Of a stretch of DNA of 64,000 bases, positions 47,301 through 58,393 are shown one piece after another. The stretch's first letter is position 1, and each line of letters opens with the position of its first letter. This DNA comes from Argopecten irradians (Eukaryota > Mollusca > Bivalvia > Pectinida > Pectinidae), in assembly GCF_041381155.1 (NCBI RefSeq), contig NC_091134.1:55067944-55131943 (forward strand), written 5' to 3'. The position numbers and the translations under genes were made by a program. The notes beneath the pieces were generated by a model. The model was given only the letters and a program-made list of their open reading frames with translations, was not told the DNA's origin and searched no databases.

Positions 47301-50300
47301 ACCGTTCCCGAAGTCATTCCGAAAACCTCACATTGGAAGACCGAAGAGGTTCTTCTGTTGATGCAGGTTTGATTTAATTTACTCTGCATTGATAGAGAGA
47401 ATCGTTCATGTCATTCTTTATCCAGCGAAAATGAGCGTATGTTAATCCTTAATATCTATTTGCATTATTGTCTTTGTCACAGGAAAACAGCATATATTAT
47501 GTGATTTTTGTTCCCATATTTGTGTTACTGTGATAAATCAAGTTGTTTGCAGTAAGATTTTGTACTTTCTATTCTTCACAGATCGAATTGAATATACCTT
47601 TCGAGGGCTGAATTTCGACGTTGAGCGTTTCAATGACAATGAATGTACAATCGAAGTGATAGAGGGTAGGCATCGGCGCCTCGCATCTGATATTGACCTT
47701 AGAAATTTCGATTGTATTGCGATATTCATTCTCACACATGGCAGAGATGGGAAACTGTTGGATGTAAATGGAAAACATTTTGATTTGGGACAACTTCGCA
47801 GTTATTTTATCGCTAGCGAATGTGTTTCACTTGCTGGGAAACCAAAGATGTTCTTCATCCAGGCGTGTCAAGGATCTGTACCACAAGGAAGTAAGACCCG
47901 TGCATTTATATTTCAATAATATTTATTGCAGCCCATGTGGTCTTCTGTAATGCAGGGGACTCGAACCACCTAGATCTGCAACATGATGCAGAATATCATT
48001 TTAGCTCATTATAAAATGGTAATAAAATAGTGAAAGATTGTTAAAAAAATTCTTTTTTACAAAAACAACATTTAATTCCCCAGACATGTTATACAACTGA
48101 AGACTGCCGAGATTGCGTCCTTGGGATCAGCCTTCAAAAATGTAAACAAATGACCTCACACAGGGGGAGGGAGGGACTGTCACTCACGGCATAATTAATC
48201 AAACGTGGTTTTCAAGACAACCGAAGAAAAAAATAGCCTGTCCAGTTGTATGACATTCTCACCCCCAAGTCGTGCCATGGCAATAAGATACAATATACTC
48301 CAATTGTCATCATAATCGAATTGTTGAACTTCAGCCAAGTAGAAGCTTATTTTTGTTTACCATGATAATGTAGATTTTGAAAGGTGCTACCATTGTAGTT
48401 GGCATCCTTAAAAACCGTATGACCAGTATTCACTGCAATCAGAAAAAAAATTAATACCAATTTCGACAAATCAAAAACCTCTATTTTGTTACCATGGCAA
48501 CGTAAGATTTCTGAAATGGCACCATTGCATCCTTCAAAACTAATAGTATGTCAATCTGCACTTAATCCCAGGACAAGACTAAATATGTAAGGTCGCATGG
48601 TGTACGATGATATAAGACATGTTAATGCTGCAGAAGTCCGACAAACTAGAGACAATTGAGAACATTTAATACATAATTTGGGTATAAATCACTAATCATA
48701 GTGAACAATTTACATTTACCAAGCGCTAACTTATTATCTCCACATAGTTAATCACAAACGTAGCAAGAGGCGTCAGAAACACTAGTATATACAATGTACA
48801 AATAAGTTATGTCAAATGTTTACCAGCTGTGTAACCAACAAATGATGTAAAGACTTATCTAATACAACATCGATTCTTAAATCTTTTGCAGTTAACATTT
48901 ATATTGCAGGCATATTTATGAATAAATGCTATTTAATTGCATTTATTAGTATATATATATTTGAGTGAAGATGTTGATACAACGTGATTGTATATATACA
49001 AACGTGAAAGTAAATATACAAACCAAAAACCAAAGCTGTCTTAAATTAATGCAATAGGTCTATTGTAAGCTTCTTTTTTTAATTAAACCCGATGAGATTA
49101 AAAGTAGTGACATCAATGCTTTTAATTAATTTTCCAGACTACTTGATAAAATAAAATACATTTACACATACGATTCCATGGTTTTTCCAAGGGATTGTTT
49201 TTCCGAATCAATATGCAACGTCAATGTTTCTATTGTGAAGTCACGATAACGTCAGGTTTTTGCATTCTCGTTTTTGTTTTTCAAAGTCGGATTTAGTATA
49301 ATGCATACATGAATAGTTATATTTTTGAGGAGGACGCGGTAAAGTCGTGGTATGCCATTTTTATACTGCTATCTCATTGAAACATGTCTCCAATGACACC
49401 AAACACTCCAACTCCCCGGCCATATGATACAAAAAAACGGGGAAATCAGTTGTCACACTCCGTTCATGTTAAAATGTTAAATGTCAAAAAAAGAAAAACA
49501 AAAGAAAAAAAAATAATGTACATAACGCGTTTAGAAGTGGGGCATATTGACGCATTTATAGCCAGGCATGTCTTAAGGCATAGCAAGCGTCTCGGATAAA
49601 GAGACTTCGACTCCCTTCAACAAAATCACAGCAATGCTGGAGATAGTTCCCGTCTCTTCAGTGATTTTAAAGTTGTTTCGTGTACCCAGTGCACTCCATT
49701 GTTGGGGAAAGTTCATGAATATTAAAGACAAAACAAGTGCGGAAAGTTCACTTTTCATTTATTTGTATTTGTCAAAAATATGCCAAATATCCGTCCTGTT
49801 TGAGGCAAGAAATGGCTGATGAATTTCCCTCCCTGAATAAAATATAATGAAATGCACTGGCCATTGTTTTGTAGCTGTTCCAGCAATGGAACATGCATAT
49901 GCGTAATTAATCTAAAATATGGCTGTGAAACACACACTACCTAGATCGGATAAATGCGGGTCGGGTGTTTGGTAGGCAATGACATGTACATGTAGTTGAC
50001 AAATGTCTTTTTCAATATAGAAGACAGTATTATACCTAGCACATCAGAATTGTGTAGTAAATAGTCTTAAATTTTGATAACTAAAATTAAAACTTTTCAT
50101 TCAAACGACATTTCCTAAAATAATCGAAAGGCTCAGGGTACTTATATTTAGTCGCAGAATGCTGGGATGAAGGGCTGCGAAGTTTATTCAAATGAATAAC
50201 CTTGACTGCCATTCCAGGTCACAGGGGTCAAATTGGTTAAAATACTTTTACAACTTCTTCTGAATAACTAAGAGATCTAGAGACCTGATATTGGGCCTGT

Positions 50301-52924
50301 GACATGCTCGGATGAATAACTACCAAGTTTATTCAAATAAATGACCTTGGCCTTGGTTCATGGTCGTAGGGGTCAAAAAGGCTAAAATCTTAAAACGACT
50401 TCTGAATAACTAAGAGGCCTAGCAACCTGATATTGGGTCTGTGACATCTGGGATGGAAGGCTACCACGCTTGTTCAAATGAATTACCTTGACCATCATTC
50501 AAGGTCACAGGTGTCGAATAGGCTAAAATCTTAAATGACTTCCTGTGGATAACCTGAGGCCTGGAGACCTGATATTGGGCCTGTGTAATGCTTGGATGAA
50601 GGGCCGCTAAAATCTTAAATGACTTCCTGTGGATAACCTGAGGCCTGGAGACCTGATATTGGGCCTGTGTAATGCTTGGATGAAGGGCCGCTAAATTTGT
50701 TCAAATGAATTACCTTGACCATCAGTCAAGGTCACTGGTATGGACTAAAATCTTTAAATGACTTCTTCTTAATAACTATATGTAAGATGCCTAGAGGCCT
50801 GGTATTGGGCCTGTGACATGTTTCGATGAAGGGATACCAAGTTTGTTCAAATGAATGACCTTGACTGTCATTCAATGTAACAGGGGTCAAAAAGGCTGAA
50901 ATATTTAACTGACCTCTTGTGAATAACTAAGAGCCTAGAGACCTGCTATTGGGCCTGTGACATGCTGGGATGAGGGGCTACCACGTTTGTTCAAACGAAT
51001 GACCTTGACTTTCATTCAAGGCCAAATTCATCAAATTAAAGAGTTCTCTGTATTGCCTTAATTGTTTCCCAATACTTTATTGTTTGAGATGTTGTATTGT
51101 GCGAATAGTCAGATGACAGTTAAAGCCCATGGGCCTCTTGTTTTTTTGTTTGTTTGTTTGTTTTTCTATTTTTTCTATTTTGCTGATTTACATCGCTTAC
51201 ATGTAATGAAACAAGTGTAAATAATGTATATCAATGATATGCTATTTGCAGTTAGGTTAGTTAAAATCTACATTTCCAATGAACTATTTTTTTGTGTTCT
51301 TACATCCTTATTTTCTAAAAAATCAAGGAACAAATATGTATGTGTCTCTGGTTCATTAGACATTAAACAAATATGTAAACTTCACAAGTTTTGTAAACGG
51401 AGAATGATTTGAACATTTTGATATTGGATTACCTCACAAGGCATGCCTGACTCTGAGTACTATCAGTATTTTATTTTTTCTGTCGATAAATTCAACTGGT
51501 TCCGCTGAGAAAATATATGATATTTAGATATGAGCTAGCATTGAAGTTTGATTTTTACCAAAGTTACCAGTATACGGCAAACCTAATCATTCTGTTCGTA
51601 TAAATGATCCTGAGTATGGAATGAATTGACAATCGTAGGAATTTGACTGAGTACTAGGTATGTTAGGTTTAACAAGAGAAAATAGTTAAGCCTTTCTCAA
51701 AAATGTGCTGTAACGCAAATTCCCGAATTTATTCTAAAATTACTCGAGCTTTCCTCAAGATGGTCAGTGGACTGTGAAAACCTTGTTAAATGTGACCAAA
51801 CTAAATATCTCCAAAATTTTTTATGTCTTTTATTTGAAAAAAAACATAAAAAAGAACAAAAAGTAATAACAGTATTAAATACAAGATATCACTTTATCAG
51901 AAGAACAAGGTATCAATAACGTCTCTTGCTAAAAGTGGCTTGTTGTCTGTTCTAAGGGCATATAGAAACAGACACCGTCGTGTTCAAACCGAGGTCACGA
52001 CCGACGCCATCATCACCATCGATTCCGGATCCTCCGGAAGCACCACCTGCAACACCGCCATGCAGTAGTACTGCTGACCAGTCGCCAGACGAAGCGGATT
52101 TCCTAATTTGCTACTCAACTCCTCCGGGATATGTTTCCTACAGAGACGTAGAGAAGGGGTCATGGTTTATCAGTACATTTATTACAACGCTCGAGGAAAA
52201 TTGTAACAGGTATACAAAAGTACAGTATCTCAAGACCAATAGTCCTTCATTCTAATAGTTGCGCCATGTTACCGCCTAAACTTTAGGGATATATAAATAC
52301 GTGTCTTCTTTGTCCATTCACTTAAAAATGCGGTACTACGTATGCCTAAGTATTTACTGGACTACTCTGAGGTCTTGGATACTTCTGCCTATAAAGGAAA
52401 AGTAATTTAGAACGCCATATAAGGGATGGCTCTTGTGATTCTGATAACGATGGAAACTTTTTCAAATATAACAACAAAATCAACTCCTCTGATCTTATCT
52501 TGGATTCAGTTACTGTGTACTTGATATAAACTTGATAATGCTATTAGTGCAATCAACATAAACGTGCCATCGAGACGCAGACACACAGTGTCAAAATGTG
52601 CTTATAAATCCTCTCTTCGTCACCTTTTATTAATCATGAAACAGAAAAAAAATCATCAGCATTTAATCACATTTTAAAAATTATTTAATTGTAGAGTTAT
52701 ATTATTCATCTGTATCATACACGTGTAGTACGGTTTTATCAACCTCATCAAACATTATATGATTGGGTCTTTTCAGCCTTGGTATCGTCGAGATCCTTCA
52801 TCAAACCAACCGTATGCTGGTAAAGAAAACTGGAAACATAAAAGATATACCATGTGTACAGTCTCTAGAAATTCACTCAAGTCTACGTGGGGATCTATTT
52901 CTCAGAATCATTCCAAAAACATGA
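35345..52924 (+). CDS. caspase-8-like protease with two DEDs and two p20 domains
   Basis: Twenty exons keep one frame (860 residues): 35345-35664, 36045-36283, 37628-37696, 39157-39231, 39622-39672, 40458-40526, 42359-42457, 43019-43315, 43588-43653, 43811-43885, 44703-44774, 45204-45272, 45445-45516, 46024-46098 (least certain), 46234-46284, 46725-46808, 47268-47366, 47582-47890, 51966-52209, 52777-52924. DED1 is about 5-85 (GRKDL motif) and DED2 about 105-185. The first p20, about 275-406, has AHGRDG (His358) and QVCQE (Cys399). A linker follows. The second p20, about 594-730, has THGRDG (His680) and canonical QACQG (Cys723). p10, from about 772, has DEADFL and VSYRDVEKGSWF (Arg790, S1 pocket). 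It resembles initiator caspase-8 or -10 in death-receptor signalling. One gene is the simplest reading; two fused or overlapping genes remain possible. Confidence 0.85.
36324..36566. mobile_element. inverted-end element (CTTTTCTCCCATACTT)
   Basis: CTTTTCTCCCATACTTCACA on the left faces AAGTATGGGAGAAAAAGAATC on the right, about 240 bp apart. It lies in the intron after the second DED exon of caspase gene 1. No coding capacity. Confidence 0.6.
36580..36702. repeat. 123-bp near-perfect palindrome
   Basis: CTGTGAAGTGGACAGGGATA on the left and TATCCCTGTCCACTTCACAG on the right are exact complements. The pairing continues to CTCAACCC-CGTGAAAG, with a GC-rich loop holding GGTTGACCGGC. The flanks beyond also pair weakly, so it may be the centre of a larger fold-back element nested beside the one at 36324. 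Confidence 0.85.
36703..37510. other. repeat-like intronic sequence with poly-C/poly-A
   Basis: Several short inverted motifs recur (AGATTCTTA, GTAAGAGG...CCTCTTAC, GGGTAAGACAG twice) around a C-run then A-run at 37149-37190. It looks like decayed mobile DNA that I cannot classify. Confidence 0.4.
40586..41430 (+). mobile_element. hairpin-ended element with CAAGATGGCCGACAGG units
   Basis: The head TTTTAGCCCACTATCCTCAG is followed by ATGGTGGGCTA, which form a hairpin. The tail GGTGGGCGCCAAGAACCC...GGGATCTCTTGTTG matches the end of the element at 1418-2166. Between them are five ~140-bp units with TTTCTCAGAAAGT, CCCTAGGGCC and a GATGGCCGACAGG-type block. It lies in caspase gene 1, in the intron before the first p20 exon. 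Confidence 0.85.
42065..42280 (+). repeat. intronic duplication, copy A
   Basis: TTGACATCAATACTTATAAT, CAGACTTCTTGATAAAAT, TTTTCCAATGGATT, TCAATACACAACATCGACG and AAAGTCGGCCTTAGTATAA occur here. They occur in the same order and at similar spacing at 49110-49305. This copy lies just upstream of the first p20 exon; the partner lies downstream of the second p20 exon. Confidence 0.8.
42490..42712 (+). mobile_element. tRNA-derived SINE
   Basis: GGGTGGTGTAGTGGTTAAG is a clear A-box head and GGGGTTCACTCCCGG a B box. Then come CACGTGGGTTTTCTCCTGGC and TTCCGGTTTCCTCCCA, the core shared with 23067. It ends in a short AT-rich tail in an intron of caspase gene 1. It is not a tRNA gene. Confidence 0.85.
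43948..44250 (+). mobile_element. hairpin-ended element, CTAGTCATAGAGTTC type (degraded head)
   Basis: The head GAGCTCATCTGACCCAAAGG leads into AATGTAGCCAGAAACATTC, then GATCCCCTGGAACAGA, and the tail CAGTTTAGCGATACAGGCCC...TTTTGC. The layout is that of 25320-25737. It lies in an intron of caspase gene 1. Confidence 0.75.
44862..44985 (-). mobile_element. tRNA-derived SINE fragment
   Basis: The reverse complement reads GCCATAGCCGAGG-TTTAGGTG (A-box side) and GGTTGTGAGTTCGAAACC (B box), like a tRNA-Ser/Leu type head. It is intronic and degenerate. Confidence 0.6.
47891..49109. other. long intron between second p20 and p10 exons (left part)
   Basis: No exon found. A diverged direct repeat, GTTTACCATGATAATGTAGA and GTTACCATGGCAACGTAAGA about 140 bp apart (48350 and 48490), suggests an unclassified mobile element at about 48040-48560. 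Confidence 0.4.
49110..49305 (+). repeat. intronic duplication, copy B
   Basis: GTGACATCAATGCTTTTAAT, CAGACTACTTGATAAAAT, TTTTCCAAGGGATT, TCAATATGCAACGTCAATG and AAAGTCGGATTTAGTATAA align with copy A at 42065-42280, by eye at roughly 75-80% identity. No p20 exon follows it here. Confidence 0.8.
50090..51143 (+). mobile_element. hairpin-tailed element with ~6 GACCTTGA/CCTGATATTGGGCC units
   Basis: Repeated units contain AATGACCTTGAC, TCAAGGTCACAGGGGTCAAA, CTAAAATCTTAAA, GACTTC-TGAATAACTAAGAG and CCTGATATTGGGCCTGTG. The tail is AGTCAGATGACAGTTAAAGC then CCATGGGCCTCTTGTTT. One ~85-bp segment (GCTAAAATCTTAAATGACTT onward) is duplicated exactly at about 50520 and 50607. The head is not obvious. 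It lies in the intron between the second p20 and the p10 exons. Confidence 0.8.
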
Positions 52925-55900
52925 TGCACGAGAAGTACACATACATGGAAAATGTTTATGTCCATTCGCATACCTTTTGTTACCTATCTATGAAAATGTA
53001 TAGATATTCGTTGAGTAAAGTCAAAATACAAATGTACGAGATAACTTTGATTGAATGGTTGTAAGTTTATTTTTTGTTTAGATTTTATGATAATAATAAT
53101 GTAGTATTTCCAATGCAATTTATCTAATTATTTGAACATAGGAAACAGGGAAAACATTAACTGAATCATATATAATTTATTTACTTAAATGCTCCACGCT
53201 GACGAATTGTATTTTTCACTTCAAAGACGGGAGCAGACAAATAAGCATTTTTCTTCAGTTACAAAAGTTACTTACCTTACACCAATGCACGTATGAGCTT
53301 CTTATTTTAATTCCAGATCAAAATATTAAAAATAATTAATTGCGTCCCGAAAAAACTCCATAGCACTATGACATATATGGAATGAAATACTAATTTCGGA
53401 TGTACAAAAAGCAAAAACAAATGATATAATCTATATGTATTTTGTGTTAATTAGACACATATATACACTTTAGATACAGTTATTGTTCAAATGATGGGAA
53501 TCGTGTATGCTTTGTCGGCGGTAGAACGTCTTGATTTATTTGTGTTTGTATAATTGATATACATAGCGAATACACGATAAGTTTAAGAAAATATTAGCTG
53601 TTTATTGGCGTGGGTTCAGGAAGAAATGGAGCCAAAACACCACTTATTGTTTTAGACGCAGACCATGTATACTTTTTATATTACAACATAATAAGATATT
53701 GAATTGAAGTCAAAAGATGAAAATAGTGTTTCAAATAAGTTTATCAAACTATACTGGGCCTCAGAAAATGATTAATCGAATCGGCAGACGTGCTGGAATT
53801 TTGAAATACAGATGTTTTCCGCTAGTACCGAATACACTAAAATGATATGTGGCGAGTGTATTCCAATAATACAAATGTTGGTTGCAAGATAGTTTAAGGG
53901 TGAAGTCTACGAAGCACATGTTGACATTGAAATAGAGCTGTATCCCTCTGTGCCAAATACAACACAAATATATGTTGTATGTGTATTCCGACAATGCCCA
54001 TGCTGGTTGCAGAATATGAAATATGCTTCGAGCAATGAATGTTCAAATGTGTGCGATGAATATTTGAAACCTATTCTATGTGTGGTTATTGCATATTTCA
54101 AATTTGTGTGAATTTGATTTTTTTCCAAGTTTCATTCTAATACTAGAGTATGTTATGTATTTATAAAGTATTCTTTCACAAAGTTTGTATTTCATTGGTG
54201 CAATATGTGGCAATAGCCGATTTAATTGGCTATTGGCTATTTAAACATTTTCTGTAATATTATTGTTACAATCAAAGCATAATGTGATTTAGTGTGATAC
54301 AATTTTATTTTCCGTTAGTGGATTTTTTTGTACTATACAGTTTTGTTCGAAACTTCCTTCCTCTTTTCTGCTTTTGTCATAATATTTGCACATCCTTGAT
54401 ATTTGAAACTATCCGTAAGTTTGTATATTGCGCATCAACCTTTTTAAGTCTTTTATACTGAAAGTAACCTATACTTATATATAGAATAGCCACTCAATTC
54501 ATTTGTACATATATGCATTTTGTAACCTTGGAGTGAAATTTTGCCTGTTTTTTAATCCTCTTTCAATCTATTTTTAAACAAAATTTTATTAAAATGATAT
54601 TATTTATAAAACTGTCTAATTCGAAAAAAAAGATAATGGCTTTCATTTTGACCCTTTTCGGAAGTTTCAGGTGTTATGTAATAACCTTTATTCAATAATA
54701 ATTAATATGGCCATGTTGGCATGTAACTACCTGTATGTTAATAAATGACATAATACCTTATCAATATTTTATTAAATACAAATGGGTTTCAATATTCTAT
54801 TCAACTACAACGGAGCTTGTTTTGCGTGAGTCAAAACGATATATAATGCCATTACATATATATTCTATATTCTATATTGTTTAGTCCCTTTGTGTTTTTG
54901 TATTAAGAGATTCTATTCACCACTATTTGATTATTTATGTATATAAATAGAAGACAGAAGTGAAAATTTCCCCTAAAAGATGTTTGAAATCGTAGATTTG
55001 TTTATTGTATCTGTTTGACTGACAGACCAAAATGTGTCAGTCGCCTTGATTATTTAATACAAGCTGAATACAGGATACTTCTGGTTTATGATGATAAGTA
55101 CTGTAGTATTGATTAGGGTCTAGTGTTACGTTACTTTAGATTAATAATATTTGATTTTATTTTCTGACATCTTTAGGTAAAAATGAGCTATTTCGCAAAA
55201 TGTCTCATAGTTACCAAAATAAATTAGGCAACATATAACATGAATGTGGGCAACAAAGTATTTTGCAAAGAATAAAAACTTGAAAAAGCGAGAGCCAAAA
55301 AAGATAAATAAGTCTGGTGACTGAATGATGTGAGTTCTAAGTGTCTTCAGTACATATCTATTTACAAAATTTGCATTTTTTTTTCTTTTTACCAAAGTTT
55401 GTAAATAAATCTTAAAACATATACATGTATTCGTGTTTTTCGTGCTTTGCCTTCGTGAGATGAATAATGAAATACTGATAATGCAAATGTTATAAATTGT
55501 ACAATACTCACACTGATGTACTTTGTATATGCGCTCAAGTTTAATGTACGATATATCTTGTAAATAAGTCAATAATACAAGTATTTTATCAATGGAATCA
55601 ACAAATAGCTCCAATCATACGAAATTTGACACATTTGTTAATTTTAAGTATGATAGAAATTATTGCTTTAACAGTCTTCAATTGTATTAGAATTTCTCTC
55701 AGTTTCACATGAAGATACATTCACTTAGTTCAGTCAATATAACATATTCCAATATTTAAATGATATAATGATGTCCCGATCAAAATCTAATAGCTCTAAT
55801 TCACAAATATTAAAAGAAACGCTCTTGAGAAAAAATATGTCACTTCTCGTGTGAGACGAGACTCTTCTCAATCGTATATGGATAGTATAAGTGTGGTGCA

Positions 55901-57380
55901 AACTCCTTAACAAGCCGTATCCGTGGAATGTATTGCCTTCGGTTAGTTTCGGTGAGTAAAAAATTAATCTCTTTACCATTACGGTAGTTTTCAATTACAA
56001 CTCTAACATTTTGTTAAGTCGATCACATCATAGCTAGCTTATTTCAAAACATTAAAGTAATTAAAGACATCTCAGATGTTTATAGTGTAATATACATGGC
56101 GTTATGATAAAACATAAGAGAAATACTAAAACGTGTTGAAAAGGGGAGAAGGTACTAGTACTACAGACGTACAGAAGGCATCTGAAGGAGTAGAAAAGCG
56201 CTGTGAAGAGGAGACCTCGGGAGATTTTAATAGGAAAGCCCTTACAATAGTGATGACATGTGACATGTAAAGACTCCTATACAGAAAATTGTGGCGAAAG
56301 GTATACTAGGCTGGGTACGTATATTCGTTCTAGTTGCGGACAAACTTTAACAATCAACAATCTTGTGTTGAGGTTCTGCAATAGATTCTTAACGATTTGC
56401 CGTAAGATACAAACTCGTTTTTATAAAGAGTAGCTAAAGCTGAAATGATAACATATTATATACGTCCATCTGCAGAATCGACTACGACGTAAAGCAATCA
56501 TCTGCTTAAAAAGGACAATAAGATAGACTGAGGTTTTCGTGAGCATCAGTTTATTCTTCTATGGTGAGTGAGGCACGGCGGTCTTAACCGTTAATTGTCC
56601 TGGGGTTAGAATTATTTACTGTGCAACAAGTGGAGTTAATTTACAAAATGAGGTCTAATGATAATGAGAAATAAAATTCAAACTCTGTAGTTACATTTCG
56701 TCCCCATTAAGCGAAATTTTCTTTTATAAATACATGTAAGCAATGTTCTATCAAATATTGGCTTGGGTGTTCACTTAAAAATGTTATAAAAGCTGTAATT
56801 CATTATTAAATATGTCCACTTTTTTGTGAATGGATAGGAGCGTCATTAAGTTACCGTATATTTCCAAACACCCGTCGTCGTATTGGTATTCGTGTTTTCA
56901 GAGCAACCTGAAAACTTAATATCGTCAACTAAACACATTGCGTTGTACAGTATCTTATTTCAAATAACAACAGAGTGGTCAACATATTAATGCAATGCAA
57001 TGTAATGCATTTTTTAATTAAAATGTACTATCAAAAAGGTACAGTCTAACCGTTTGTTTCTCTAGGTTAATATACCTGTTATCAAAATCAACTTCAATCA
57101 TTGTCTTTGAAAATAAAATCTACTTGAAAAAAGTGTGGCCTATTTACCATGTTAATATATAATCTGTATATTATCAACTACAATATTTATTTTTAGAATC
57201 AAACATCACGTTATAAATGTGTTCGCGGTATAAGTGTGCTACTTTCACTTTTCGTTCTTGGAACCTAATCTAAAATTACAACTTTTGACGAATTATTCAG
57301 AAAAAAAGCAAATCACAAACAAACTTACAAATGGATTGAAAAACAACAGAACAGTAAACCCAGATGAATTCATAACACTG
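52925..57380. other. intergenic sequence between the two caspase genes
   Basis: AT-rich, with no supported exon. An AATAAA at 54740-54745 is one possible polyadenylation signal for caspase gene 1, but the distance (1.8 kb) makes this weak. No mobile element with clear ends was seen. Confidence 0.4.
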
Positions 57381-57522
57381 CACAGGTTAATACAATGTTT
57401 GAATTCGTAATAATGTTTTCATGGTCAGTTTGAGATCACTTCCGGGGGAACTTTTCACACTAAAGGAAGCACTATAACAGTTCCTAACTCTGTGGATTTA
57501 TCCAGTTGTACCAACGAAAACA
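57381..57522 (+). other. putative 5' untranslated exon of caspase gene 2
   Basis: The segment ends ACCAACGAAAACA before GTAAGT at 57523. The coding exon is preceded by a good acceptor (TTTTGTTTTCAG) ending at 58392, so a spliced leader exon upstream is expected, as in gene 1. The left limit is approximate and no TATA box is evident. Confidence 0.4.
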
Positions 57523-58393
57523 GTAAGTACTCATATTTATCTTTTTAAAAGTTGTATTCATAAAATTATATTAATGATCACAATTAAAATATCATTATTC
57601 TACTTTCGTTTTGAGGTTGTTCAAAAGTATAATTTTATGTTACTATATATTAAATATCTGAGAAACAGCTATATAAGTCTTAATGAATAAACACTTTGAA
57701 TTAGTTAGGTGTTATTTAATTGCATAGAAATACATGCAAGATATCAAAAGTCCAAACTCTATAGTGGTTGGATTAAAGGTTCTCTCTGGGCATATGTGTT
57801 GTGTATGTGTGTTAATATAGGGTATACACGTTCGGATTGGGTATGTGTGTATTTGGCCGATTTTACTCTATCATGATACCAATTCGTGTTCGCAATCTAC
57901 GCTCAAGACATATACAAATACATATAATGTTAAGAAATGTTTTACAAAACAATATTGATTTTAAACACGAAACTTAACATAAAGCATACACATATATATG
58001 CACAAACTCTATTTTAGAATGCTTGACCTAATTTCTGCGAGATATGGCGAATAAAAATACGATTCGGTTCCTCTCCCATCCTTTTAATGGCTACATAAAG
58101 AAATAGATGGAAATCCTTAAGTTGTTATAACTTTTGTATCTGGAGATTTGAAAGATGCAGTTTCAAATGAATTATAATCCGGTAAAAGTATTACTAAAGA
58201 ACAATACATAGTTTTACCTGTATACACCCACAAATATCAAGCAATTTCAGAACATTTTGGCATCTGTTTGTTTAAGTAAATCTATGATAGGAACATATAT
58301 CTGTCTGGTTATTTTAGATACGGTGTTAAGGTAGTTGGTCAGTGTCTCACTTAGCTGGTGACAATGACATAAACAGTATATTTTGTTTTCAGA

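Noticed and set aside
55141-55614. 157-residue minus-strand open frame
   Set aside because: The composition is AT-driven, there is no recognisable domain, and splice or promoter context is lacking.
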